DNA of 64,000 nt from assembly GCA_963969595.1 (NCBI GenBank), contig OZ018408.1, positions 31,372,108 through 31,436,107 on the forward strand, given 5' to 3'. Positions 25,373-35,311 of this stretch are shown one piece after another. The notes beneath the pieces are model-generated. The model worked only from the letters and a program-made list of their open reading frames with translations, made no database searches and was not told the DNA's origin. The first letter of the stretch is position 1, and each line of letters begins with the position of its first letter. This DNA comes from Neckera pumila. Lineage: Eukaryota > Streptophyta > Bryopsida > Hypnales > Neckeraceae. The translations under genes and the position numbers were made by a program.

Positions 25373-26107
25373 TAATCTATTTTGAGGTGAAATCTGGATA
25401 TGATTCCGCTCCTGAATACTAACATTCTGATCGGAACAGATACAATTTTCTCCTTACTGGATTATCGTGGCCTATCCGTAGTTTCCTTCTGCCCTTCTAC
25501 CCAGATACGGATCCTAATTACCGGTTTCCGTCTCGTTATTCAGACAATCAGAGGAAAACCAAAAATTCCGGTTGCGACAAGATTAATTAAAAATACTAAA
25601 CTGTTAAGAATTTAATTATGAGTTGAAAATTACCAATTCCAATTCTATGATTTTAAATTCACATTCCAATTTTATGATTTTACTTCTTTTCAAAAAAATA
25701 TTGAAAATTGAGTAAGATAAAGGACTTCAAAGTTTATTTAGAGTAGAGATCCCATAACTGCCCACAAACAAAAAATCTTCTTAACTTTTGACTCATTGGT
25801 CAGAATAGATTGATTCAAAGCTTTCCATTGATATGTAACTCTAGAAAACCAATTTCAAATTTTTGTTTTTGAAACAAGTGATTTTTTTTATTTGCCTAAA
25901 CTGCCCAGTTACAAAAAGAAGTAACATATTAGGCCATAACTTTTCATTCATATTTCTAAATATCATGAAATTTAGTGCATACGAAAGATATTCCTTGTTC
26001 CCACCTTTTATTAAATTTTGGGCCAAAATTACAAAAATCTCTAGTCACACATACTTGCCAAAATTTCTATGTAACCAAAAAACGCATGTTGGTCTTTTAG
26101 GGATTAA

Positions 26108-26955
26108 ATTCAAAGTTCATTGTCTCCTCAGGGGACAAAATGGATTTTGACCAGGCTCCTATTGTCTCAATATTCATCATGATTTTTTGAAACTTTTTGT
26201 GAAGATAGAAAAATACATCATCTTCTGGGTAGGTAGTTTTTATTTCAACTGGGGCCCATGAGCAACAGTTATGGCACAAACAATCCTTTTTTAGGTGCAA
26301 CAGACAGAATTTCCTATATACAAATAAATAAATAAAATTGGTTTTTTTTTTCATAGATTGTAGTTTTAATATCTTATTTATATAGGAAGCCTTGACTCAT
26401 TTTATTTGGATTTCTTATGTGATAGCCATGGACAATCTTATTATTTGGGCAATTAGAGCATTTTTATGAAAAAATAACTTGTAGGATTCATTTTTAAACT
26501 CAACTTTTAGAATTTTCCAATTTTTTTTATAGGTTAAGATCTCTTGCAAGAACAATTTTACCATTGAGATTAGTGTGATCTAATTCCATTTGAAAGATAC
26601 TAGCAATTTAGATTTTTCTATAATTTTGAACCTATTTCTACTTAATAATTTTTTAATTAGTGAATTTGAGTGTTTTATTTTTTTCAAAGCCAAAAAATCT
26701 AATCAAGCAAGGTGCAAAAAAACTTTTTTCTTCACTTTAAATTTCAAGTATCTTGCAATCTATTTGGTCAAAGTTTCTGAAATTTCTTCCATACATTTAC
26801 ATACTAGTCTAGTGCAAGATTCTATGGTTCAATATGCAAAAAAAAAAATTCATTTATGGGCCTTATATAAAGTGATATTGGATCAAACCTTTTCTCTCTT
26901 CCAATCTCAATGCACCAAATGCTTTGGTCATGGCCCTTGGTATCTACTATAAAGT
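26108..26955. mobile_element. Degenerate miniature element of the CCCCTAAAGG family
   Basis: Abutting element 5, the segment cattgtctcctcaggggacaaaatgg...gaccaggctcct matches the left portion of element 1 (attgtcc...gggggacaaatggg...ggcaggtacct). Homology continues through 'ttgcaatctatttggtcaaagtttctgaaatttcttcc' (about 26754). The right end is decayed (near tggtcatggcccttgg, 26926) without a clear terminal repeat. Confidence 0.5.
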
Positions 26956-28255
26956 CACCCCCTTATTATTGTCAATTTAGATTTATAATTCATTAATAAT
27001 TTAAAAAAAAATTGAATCCCTATTAAGGTAGTCTAATCCTAAACGGATCATTTAAGAGTTGATTGCCATTTTGGAGAAGCTAAACTCCTTGAAATAACTT
27101 TCAATAAAACTTTTGCAAGAAAAAAATTGGAATTGGCATCTAAACCAAGTCCTTTCAAATTTTTTGGACCTTTATGGAATTAGTTATGAATTTTAGAAGT
27201 TGAAATGTAGTGGTCACTAAAATCGACCACTTCTTGAATTGTACACTGCTAGTACATTGGAGAAAGCAAAATCTATCTATGTGTCATGATTGCTTTTAGA
27301 GCACACTTGCTTTTAGAGCAAACTACCTTAGTGTCTTTTCAAACAGCTTACATGTCATTCCATCCATAAGATTCAACTAAAGTCATGGCGACTCAATCCT
27401 TTAAGGAATCGAGACGTTGTTTGCATCATTGTTATTGAATGAACATTTTTCCATATTTAGAAATCTATATACTGTATAAAATGATGGATTGATATGAGAA
27501 ATTTTTATCAGATATCAAAGAACAACAATATTTTGTACATATTAATAACATTAAGATTGTCTGAAAAATAAAAATAAATTGTGAGTGAGCAAATTGGGAA
27601 GACAATTGCATAACAGTTCTTTATTTTGAGCTCTCTAATCTTTATGCTGCAATCAATTACTAAAAAATTTAGACCACAAAGTAAATATCAAGATCTACTA
27701 CAATATAATATAATACTTTGACAAATAAAAAATTGTGCATATGAATATAAAAATCTTCATGTATGTACAACTTATGGACTTGTCCTTTCCTTATCCAAAT
27801 GAAATCTTATAATTGTATTGTATGGGGACTTGAAAATAATTGCTGAAAGCCTTTTGATATGAGCTTGAAAAACACCAAAAATAGATAAAACAATGAGATG
27901 TCAAAGCCTCTAATTAGTCAAACCAACGGGTGGTTTTGGGTAAATAGAATATAGTATGTTTCATGCCCACTTTGAATTGCAAAACAACATAATATATCCT
28001 AGCATCTCACCAATTGGTATGGCTTGGTTATAACTCTTGGCATGCTCATAGTTAAGGAATCAATTGTGTGAACATATTTGTGGAAGCCTGGAAAGAGGGA
28101 TAAACCTTATTAGTGGAAAATTAGAGGGAGGAATTAGTAAAGGTACAATTTTTTTTGCTTTATCTAAAGTTAAATTGAGCATCTTATCGTAATTAACCTT
28201 CCTTGGTAACCAGGATAATAGTAGATAGATAATTAGGTTAATATCAGTGGTTAAA
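26956..28255. other. AT-rich gene-free stretch
   Basis: No gene, RNA or clear repeat is recognisable. Confidence 0.5.
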
Positions 28256-28730
28256 GTTTCCGGGTTGTAGCGGAAACTGGAACCGGATTCGCATCCGTGA
28301 ACTCAATCGGGAATCTCGAATCATATCGGGGCCAGGTGTAACCTTATCCAGAAAAATAACGGGAGCTTACCGGAACCCTAAACGGAAATCTAGGGCTCAA
28401 ATGGCTCTACCGGAGATTAGGGATGACCATTTTAACGGATAGATTCCTCCGCAATGATTGCAGAAAACGGCTATTCTAAACGGCTGCGACTGCTTTAGGG
28501 AGAAAACTTCAGGTCAGATTTCTTTCTCACGGTTCAAGCTTGAAGGTTGTTAGTTTTCTTTGAGCTCTAGAGGAGAGATTGAGGTCTAAGAGAGAGAAGA
28601 ATAGAATGAGAACCGGTGTTCCGCATCCGGTTGGGAGGAAAAGGACAGATCGTTAGGACAGCAGCACCTTCTTCCTGCAGAATTGAGAGCATACTTGAAC
28701 TCTAGATTGTGAGAAAGAGAGAGAGCAGCT
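28256..28730 (+). mobile_element. Leader of a diverged CCGG-rich element
   Basis: Composition shifts abruptly from AT-rich to CCGG-rich at about 28255 (tttccgggttgtagcgg, aaccggattcgcatccg). The segment directly precedes an ORF homologous to the copy A protein and is probably its 5' leader or a truncated LTR. No target duplication was identified. Confidence 0.45.
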
Positions 28731-29255
28731 ATGGTGAAGGCAGAAAGGAGTGGGTCTGTTTCTCTAAAGATCAAGTTAATCAATCTAGTTATTCCCAAGG
28801 ATGAAAGAGAGAGGAAACAGCTAGAGGAGGATCTGGGCCAACTCGGATGCGCAGGATTTCTTCACCAACCCTGGAGTCTGAAGAACGAGGCGATGATCCT
28901 GGAGCTGTTGAGTGAGCCGTCGAATGAATGGGCAAAGACGCACCGCCCGCTACTCGAGAAGTGGACGTTGGAGACATGGAAGAAAGTCTATGACTTTCCG
29001 CGTCCGGAAGAAGGAATGGCTTCAAGGAAGGCCGAGTACGCGGATAGTAAGTTTTTGAACCCATCGCACTCCAAGGATGGCTATGCAGGCGCAAATTGCA
29101 AGATAGGGAGAGAAAAGAGGTTGCTGGAATTTTTAGTTCCAATCTAGTATCCGGAACGTCCAAACCGGGTTAAACCTCATATTCAGTATTTTGGGAGTTT
29201 TCCAGTGAAATGGGAGTCTTTTGCCAATGACATGGGAATCTCTGGAGACATATAA
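28731..29255 (+). pseudogene. Truncated homologue of the copy A ORF
   Basis: A plus-strand frame from ATG 28731 has an in-frame TAG at 29145-29147 and continues to TAA at 29253-29255. Similarity to the copy A N-terminal domain is clear: LGCAGFLHQPWSLKNEAMIL against MGCLVLIDKPWGFHEERMVR, KVYDF against EVYNF, and KDGYAGANCK...RLLEFLVPI against KDGYAVADCK...NLLQFLVPI. After the TAG, YPERPNRV aligns with HPEKPTRV, and FGSFPVKWESF with FGSLSGKRKVNW. The stop is therefore internal and the homology is lost soon after. The acidic, NLS and coiled-coil parts are missing. It is in plus orientation, opposite to copies A and B. Confidence 0.65.
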
Positions 29256-30166
29256 GTGGGAAAGAAAGAAGAATTTCAACTACACAACACCTAAAATGGA
29301 ATGCAACGGGACCCAAAACGAGTTTGGAAATGAATAATCCACAAATGATGTGCAGAATTTGCAGTGTGCATTACTATTAATTTGAAATAGTCATCAAATG
29401 TACACGTATTTGTCACATTTTCACTATCCAAATCCGAGACTTAAGCAAAGAAATTACAAATAACACCATTCGTAGGTCCACTGTAAACACTTGCACGAGC
29501 CGCACTTGTTATTTAAGCGCTTCCAAGAGAATCAAGTGTTGTCCATGCAAGTGTTTAGAGTGGATCCGGAAATAATTTGTTTTTGTAATTTCCATACTCA
29601 CAACCTAGTCAAAATTAAGCATTCACTTTTGTACCATTACACTCTTGGCAGCAAAATATCACATCACCACCGCTCGTGTTAGGCACTACAAATAGATTGT
29701 TTGAGAAGATGAGGCCACGGTAACTGGAGAATGAAGTGGATGCTGAACTATTGACCTGATTCAAGGCACAAACATTATAGAAACAAGTCCTCCAGACGCC
29801 ACTCTAGCACTCTCAAAAATCGCACCCCACGCGCTACCATTTGGAGTGTCATTTATAAATGTGCTTAGAGCGACGCCTAGAGGTTTTGGTCCTATATTAC
29901 TTGTATCTTGATCCAGGGCAAAGTTCAGCATCCACTTCATTTTTTAGTTACTATGAGCTCATCTTCCCAAGCTTTCTAGTTGCATGACTATCACGAGCAA
30001 TGAAGATATGCTATTTTGACAACCCGGTTTGTAACATTTTCCCGGCTTGCATTGCTCACAATGTACGGAAGAGCCCTGTATAAGATATGCCATGCCGAAT
30101 AGTTCTCCAAGAACTCTATACATTCCTACCTTCTATCTACATCTCTAGAAAATCTAGTGTAATCCA
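29256..30166. other. Gene-free region with a large imperfect foldback
   Basis: There is no convincing gene. Arms 29704-29767 and 29904-29968 are inverted repeats, including a perfect 20-bp core (29730-29749 against 29922-29941) within about 64 bp of roughly 80 percent match. The intervening loop is about 135 bp. The foldback lies just beyond the 3' end of the minus-strand cluster and could mark the edge of an element. Confidence 0.55.
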
Positions 30167-30805
30167 CTATGAACTATGCGCTGTGTCCTTTAGCTTTTCC
30201 AAGGCCTTCAAAATTTCGGATTCACGACTGTATCCCCCCTTGGCGATCGTCCCGTGTTGGCGCAAGTGTTCCCTCTGCTGTGCTAGTAATGACCTCCGCT
30301 CCCAGGAGTTCCAACTTCGAGTCGAGGATTGACTACAGGATGGCCCATCACGTCTTCTCTTCAAAGTCTTCCTTTGAGTCGATGCACGTTGCTGCGGAAC
30401 CAACGGCGGAAGAATTGACTGGGGAACAATTTTTGGGTGTGGTTCTGGGACATCCAACTTCACTTCTGGTGCAGACATTGGATAATTGGCATCTCCATAG
30501 AGCTTTCTTTGCGTCCCTCTATCGGAGGCAGTTGGTGACCCTGATGAATGTCAATCTCCCCTGGAGCGCAAAGGAGATGGCGAGCACAAAGCAGGCAAGT
30601 GCGGTTTGTGCTCAGGAGGGCTGTCTACCACCCCGTCCTTGATTGACTTCACAGAGAAGTCCATGGTAGAATTGAGCGTCGGCGCCAAGCACAAGAAGTT
30701 CCCCATACTAAGTATTACGTATTGCCTATAGTCGAGGATGGAGTCTGCCGAAGCCTGGCATGGCAGAGCAGCATCCGATCTTGGAGACGTTGATCTATCC
30801 CTCAC
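30167..30805 (-). pseudogene. Third minus-strand open frame of the INGQHS/FCP1-like cluster
   Basis: A 213-codon frame begins right after a good 3' splice site (tatcctttcag, then GTGAGG at 30805) and ends at 30167, with one in-frame TGA at 30551-30553. Sequence on either side of the TGA keeps one frame (RSRGD, stop, HSSGSPTASDRG). The N-terminal part includes a short hydrophobic, possibly folded segment (YRQYVILSMGNFLCLA). The C-terminal part is Pro-, Gln- and Arg-rich and ends in a charged helix (EILKALEKLKDTA). It could be the last exon of the FCP1-like gene upstream, across an intron holding four palindromic repeats, or a separate gene. No family recognised. Confidence 0.45.
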
Positions 30806-30901
30806 CTGAAAGGATAAGGAACCGAGTTAGCAGACATTCATAGTGGTCCACATTTTAGGAGTCCTTGGTCTAGAAGAAGAAGGTTGGCTGGCCTTATATA
30901 T

Positions 30902-31130
30902 TAGCGCGACTGGAGCTGAAACGGAATTGACCGATAAGCACTGACAACTAAGCCAGTGGTAGCTACATATCAGCGCGACTCGAGCTGAATACGCAAGGGA
31001 CTGAAAACTTCTGACTATTAAGCCAGGAGATGGTACATATGAGCGCGACTCGAGTTGAACCGCAACGAAGTGAAAGCATCTGACTTATAAGCCAGCAGTT
31101 GCTACATATCAGCGTGACCACAGCTGAACT
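30902..31130 (-). repeat. Palindromic repeat cluster 1 (four units)
   Basis: Four units of the GC-rich palindrome lie near 30902, 30971, 31041 and 31110, spaced about 67-70 bp. The spacers are partly conserved (aagccag...gctacatat before each of the last three). The off-centre core reads GACT on the plus strand, so the unit faces the minus-strand genes. The cluster lies between the FCP1-like exon and the next open frame. The unit nearest the FCP1-like exon follows a splice-donor-like GAG|GTATGCAG (minus strand). Confidence 0.75.
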
Positions 31131-31150
31131 GCATACCTCCATAAGCAGGT

Positions 31151-32288
31151 CTAACTAACATTAGCTGACCCGCGGACCACCTCCATGAGTTTGTCGTACT
31201 CACAATGGCCCCTTTCCTCGCTGAGCATTCGCCTTCCAATTCTCCATTTCTTATCTTCCCGGAAGGACTTCAGCCCCACGTTGTGGTTGACGTGCAACTG
31301 CTGGAACCAAAGAAGTAGGACCGTAAGGAGGTACGTGTCCTTGTCCCCATTTCCTCGGCTAGTCCAGGAGTCTGACAATATAACGTTTTCTGGCTTATTC
31401 GTGATGTGCTTGCGAGGGCTGTCGTCAACTATGATAGTATTTTCAGGTGTAAAACTTCCTTTGGAGCCACCGAAAAGCAAATCCAAGTCCTTAAGAAACA
31501 ACTCTTTATTAGTTCCGGGCTCTTTATATGAGCTTAACCTGCCGACTCTATCCTTGCACTTAATGGTTCTGTAGGAGTCTTGTCCAAGGACCAGGAAAGG
31601 CAATTCCCCTTCCCGAAACAGGTAAGTGCAAATGACCTCTGTGGAGGACTTCTTCAAGGAGCTCCACACTGAAACGATGGCTATTTTATCTAACTCTATC
31701 AGAAATGTGGAGCAATTGGGCCGGACATACGCAGCCTTAGGCCCCACGATCGCGCCAGTCGTGGCAGAGTGTGGCTCCGACTGCCGGTTGAATTCTCTCA
31801 AGGACCCCTTGGACTTCCAGTCCTCGTAGACACAAAGAATGCCATTGAGGTCCAGGACAACATTGATCCACTTCTTCGCCACCCCGGACCTCAATGGCCG
31901 ATGCACGCCCTCGGACGATCCCTCAAGATCTACTGGAGGATTTGATTCCTGCTATGAAACGGATGAATGCATTGCCAGTTACGATCGTGAAACTGGTTGA
32001 ATGCGGATGCCAATCACGCAAAATCATCTGAATTCAATGTCAAACTTGCAACGTGCAAATTCAGCACAAATCTCACAACATAAGAGTATATTGTACCTTT
32101 GCCCGAGTACGTCCTGAAAGTTGATCATCATCCTCAAGAATTGATGGTGCCTCATCCGGGACTGACACATCCTCACCTACCTCTATAGATTGGACCGGAC
32201 CTGGTCGAGTGTCATCCTTGTCGGAAGTGCTCGCTGTCGATAGCGGATCAGATTCAGCGGAAGGAAATTGACATACTTGGGGCAACAT
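31151..32288 (-). pseudogene. FCP1/HAD-phosphatase-like gene of the cluster
   Basis: Two exons: 32288-32097 (64 codons, acidic and Ser-rich) and 31948-31151, with a phase-0 intron 32096-31949 (AAAG|GTACAA donor, ATAGCAG acceptor; an acceptor three bases earlier is equally possible). The second exon holds an FCP1/NIF-type HAD domain. Motif I is VVLDLNGILC, with the nucleophile Asp present but the usual second Asp replaced by Asn. Next come IAIVSVWSSLKKSS (motif II region) and NTIIVDDSPRKH (motif IV). FCP1-like enzymes dephosphorylate phosphoserine, often on the RNA polymerase II tail. The DLNG variant occurs in plant FCP1-like proteins but may lower or abolish catalysis. The frame ends at TAG 31151-31153, which may itself be a mutated codon because a donor-like site follows. 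It starts 210 bp after the upstream gene ends. I mark it as pseudogene cautiously; the domain itself is unbroken. Confidence 0.6.
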
Positions 32289-32452
32289 TTGGAGATTTAT
32301 AGAGCTTGCAATTCATGATTGAGGAAAACATTCTCTGTGAGAAATCCATATATTACAAATTTGAGTTCACAGATTACAAAATTGCGTTTTCCAAGTTCAA
32401 ATACTAAGACTATTCTATATACAATGACATGGGCAGGAAGACTCTAGCAAAC

Positions 32453-32476
32453 AGTTCAGCTCGAGTCGAGCTAAAA
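32453..32476. repeat. Single palindromic repeat between the two genes
   Basis: One copy of the palindrome family (TTCAGCTCGAGTCGAGCT) lies just after the TAA that ends the upstream gene and before the FCP1-like ATG, in the intergenic 3' region. Confidence 0.6.
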
Positions 32477-33597
32477 CTACACAACAACATCGAATGATTA
32501 TTGAGCACAACCTGCTGGTGGATCTCCGGTGGGCAGGTCATCATTTCTAGGTTCCACCTCAGAGGCATCCAGAGACAGGTCGTGCCCAACCACAATCTCT
32601 ACTGTCTCTGTAGATGCCGTTACGACGCCAACAAATTCGTGCTGCAGAGGTCCTTCCTGTTGCACTGCAGCTGAAGCAGGTTGGGCGGGGATGTCGTCTG
32701 CCGGAGGAAGAGGGTCAAGGACTGGTTCCACGGAGGGAAGAGGAGGCGGCCGTCTCCTTGCCTCTGATGACGCATTGCTGATGTTCGAACCAGAAGGCTG
32801 GCCTTGCAGTAGCAATGGCGGAGAGTGAGATGCAGGTGGCAGAGCTGCCATTGGTTCAGTTCCCACTCTGTTCATCATCAGCTGCATCATTTCTCTGCTA
32901 TGCTTGGACTCCTCCTTCATCCACTCCTGGTTTAGCCTCACCATTTCCTGGTTCTGCAGCCTTTCCTGTTCCATGTCTATCCTCAGCTGCATCAACGCAA
33001 GCTCTTGCTGCTTCTGTGCCAACTCGTTCTGCCTTGCCATATTTGCCAACGACTCTGCATTTTGCTTTTGAATATCTGCCAGCTGTTTGACCACACTTGT
33101 GATCGTGTCCCGTTTCCTCTTTTTTTGAGGTCGGGCAGCCAGAGTAGGAGTCCTTGGCGTCTGGGACAACAACGGTAGCATAGAGCTTGCGGAGGACCCC
33201 GGAACATCTTCTGATGGACAACTGCTTGGCGTTGGGAAATCATCCAACCCACCAAGCTCAATGGGGTCAACATCCTCCTCCTCCTCATCGTCGTCCTCCT
33301 CCTCTTTGGTCAGATCATCTTCGTCGTCGACGATGGGAGGTAGCTGTCTTGAGCGGTGGCTGGCTGGAGAATCCTGACTGGACCTCAGTTTTCTCTTCGA
33401 CAAGGAGGGTGTCAATCTTGGACCTGCAGCTCCATCCGTGTAGTACGCATCGTCAAGGAAATCCGCCTTGTTGAGTGTCATGGCCTCTGTGCAGATTTCC
33501 TCCCACCAGAAGGAATGGTCCGACGGACCGCTTGCATAGACGTCCACGCAACTCATCTGCAGGAGATAGATAGGAGACATCAGAAACAAGTAATGGC

Positions 33598-33852
33598 AGA
33601 TCAGCGCGACCCGCGCTAATACAACAAGAGGATTGCTTCAAAGTACCTAATGCTATCCCGCACTTCAGAGCGACCCGCGCTAAAACAACAGGAGGGACTT
33701 CGTTACTGATTAGTACTACTACACTTCAGCGCGACTCGCGCTGAACCGACCACTACAATGACATATGACTATTTCCACAACAAGAGATGGGTGAATTTGT
33801 TATCATTAAACTGATCTGGCTGGAGTAGAGCATATCAGTGCGACTTGAGCTA
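33598..33852 (-). repeat. Palindromic repeat cluster 2, inside an intron
   Basis: Units near 33602, 33664, 33725 and 33834, the first three spaced about 62 bp, fill the 317-bp second intron of the INGQHS gene. Typical form on the plus strand is CAGCGCGACTCGCGCTGAA, with decay in the loop (ACCC, ACTT). The fourth unit lies about 20 nt downstream of the splice donor at 33873. Confidence 0.75.
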
Positions 33853-35284
33853 CTCTGCATCGACAGTACTCACCATGGCAGCGCACGTCAGTTTTCCTCC
33901 AGCGAATGCGGAGAAGACACACTTCCCGAGATTGCAGAAGTTCTTGATGAGCCACAAGTAGAATTCCATCCGCAATTCAGTGTTGTATATCCGGTATTCA
34001 AGCTCATTGTACGCGCGAGCCTTCATGTACCTTGCCGTTTCTGGGCAATGGAATTCGGGAGGAATTTCTACCTTCACACTGTTTTGAGTGCTCTGGAGAA
34101 ACATCAACGACACCTTCTTCGGAGTCTTCAATGCTGCTTGATCTCCAAGGCGATCGTTCTTCCCCGCGGAGTAGGTAGAGAAGTCGATGGCGTAGGAGGA
34201 TAGAACCTCATTGGACTCAACGAGTTTCATAACCTGCATTAGCTCCTTCTCGTCTCCACAAAGAAAAAACCATGAAGGAACTTCCTCAAGTGTTGGATTC
34301 TTCTTCTTGCGCAGCGATGTCATGAACTCCACAAAATAGGGGCTCTCGACAGTGGAGCTGTCTTTCTTCTCAATCCCAGGCAACACCCTGAAGTCAATCA
34401 CCCCGAGCAATAGCCTTTCTGTGGTCTCCTCGGTCCAGGACTTAGCTGGCCATTTGTTATGATAGTTCCGAACCAAGTCGTAGGGCCGGTAATGACCTGT
34501 TGTGATGGGCTTCACAAATTTCGATTTATGCTCGAGGAAGGCCTTGAAGAACTGATATGCCTCTTTTGAAAGCTCAGCACAGGTCTTGTTTTTTGACTTG
34601 ACCTGCTTTGCTTTTCCAAAGTACGCCTCTCCAGGTCTGTCAAGGAGGACGTCCATGGTGGCCCTAGAGAATAACTTCTCATTCTTGAACGCTTTCCAAT
34701 TTTCGGAAATTACCTTGTTCCCCGAGTTCAACAACCCCAGATCTGGGTCTATATAGTGCAGCTCTTTCTTCACCAAGTGCTTCCGCTTTCGCCTCTCTAC
34801 CCATTCCTTTGTTGTGTAGCAACTTTCGAGTACGGATGATATTGCTCTAATCGTAACTTTCGGGTAAGAAAATAGGCGCTTGGGACCCGTCTGGTTAAGC
34901 AGGTGCTTGGCAAGTTTGGCTAGTTCATCGTAGCTCAAATTGCCCAAATACTTGAAGAACTCGCGGGTGAGACTGCAGTTATCGGGGTTCCAGCCCTTTC
35001 TGTGGTTGAACTTATTCTCCGTATCGGGGTTCACAAGCTCGCCATGCGCGGCGGAAGAGATCACCTCGCTCCATAGCTTGTACACATCGTCGGGGGCACT
35101 GATGAGCTTCAACTTCTCCTCCTTCTTACTCGTTTGGGCAATCTTCAGATTCTTGTTCACATCAATCATGGAGAAGCGAACGTAGATAGCTTTTTCAAAT
35201 TCCTGTGACAAGCATATGACAGCTGAATCAGAAATACAATCGAATTCAGAGAACATCATGGTAAAGATTAAAGGACCAATCCAG

Positions 35285-35311
35285 CAATTCAGCTCGACTC
35301 GCGCTGAATTG
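35285..35311 (-). repeat. Single palindrome five bases after a splice donor
   Basis: A 27-bp palindrome (arms CAATTCAGC and GCTGAATTG around a CG-rich centre) begins five bases into the 114-bp first intron of the INGQHS gene. It is the only recognisable feature of that intron. Confidence 0.75.

Larger units (their letters stand above)
22191..25579 (-). mobile_element. Copy A of a 3.4-kb TG...CA-terminated repeat
   Basis: A 3389-bp element with ends TGTCGCAGCACAGGG and CCGGTTGCGACA shares a short terminal inversion (TGTCGCA/TGCGACA). Flanking pentamers agaat (22186-22190) and agatt (25580-25584) are a one-mismatch candidate target duplication. Such termini are typical of LTRs. I found no internal pair of direct LTRs, no primer-binding site, and no RT or integrase, so a large solo LTR or a non-autonomous element are both possible. 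On the minus strand it carries TATA-like boxes, a broken 551-codon ORF and a conserved stem-loop. The whole element recurs at 42820-46174. Confidence 0.75.
21788..26103. mobile_element. piggyBac-like miniature element 5, interrupted by copy A
   Basis: The left part is 21788-22190 and the right part is 25580-26103, together 927 bp, matching elements 1 (907) and 3 (924). The left end reads CCCCTAAAGTTTT after GTAA (a mutated TTAA, 21784-21787). The right end reads GGTCTTTTAGGGA before TTAA (26104-26107). The 3.4-kb copy A sits in the middle. Element 4 (16560-17306) shows the uninterrupted sequence across the insertion point. Confidence 0.65.

Noticed and set aside
22191..25579. Classical long-TIR DNA transposon interpretation of copies A and B
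   Set aside because: Only about seven terminal bases are inverted. Beyond that the ends differ completely, so a TG...CA LTR-like reading fits better.
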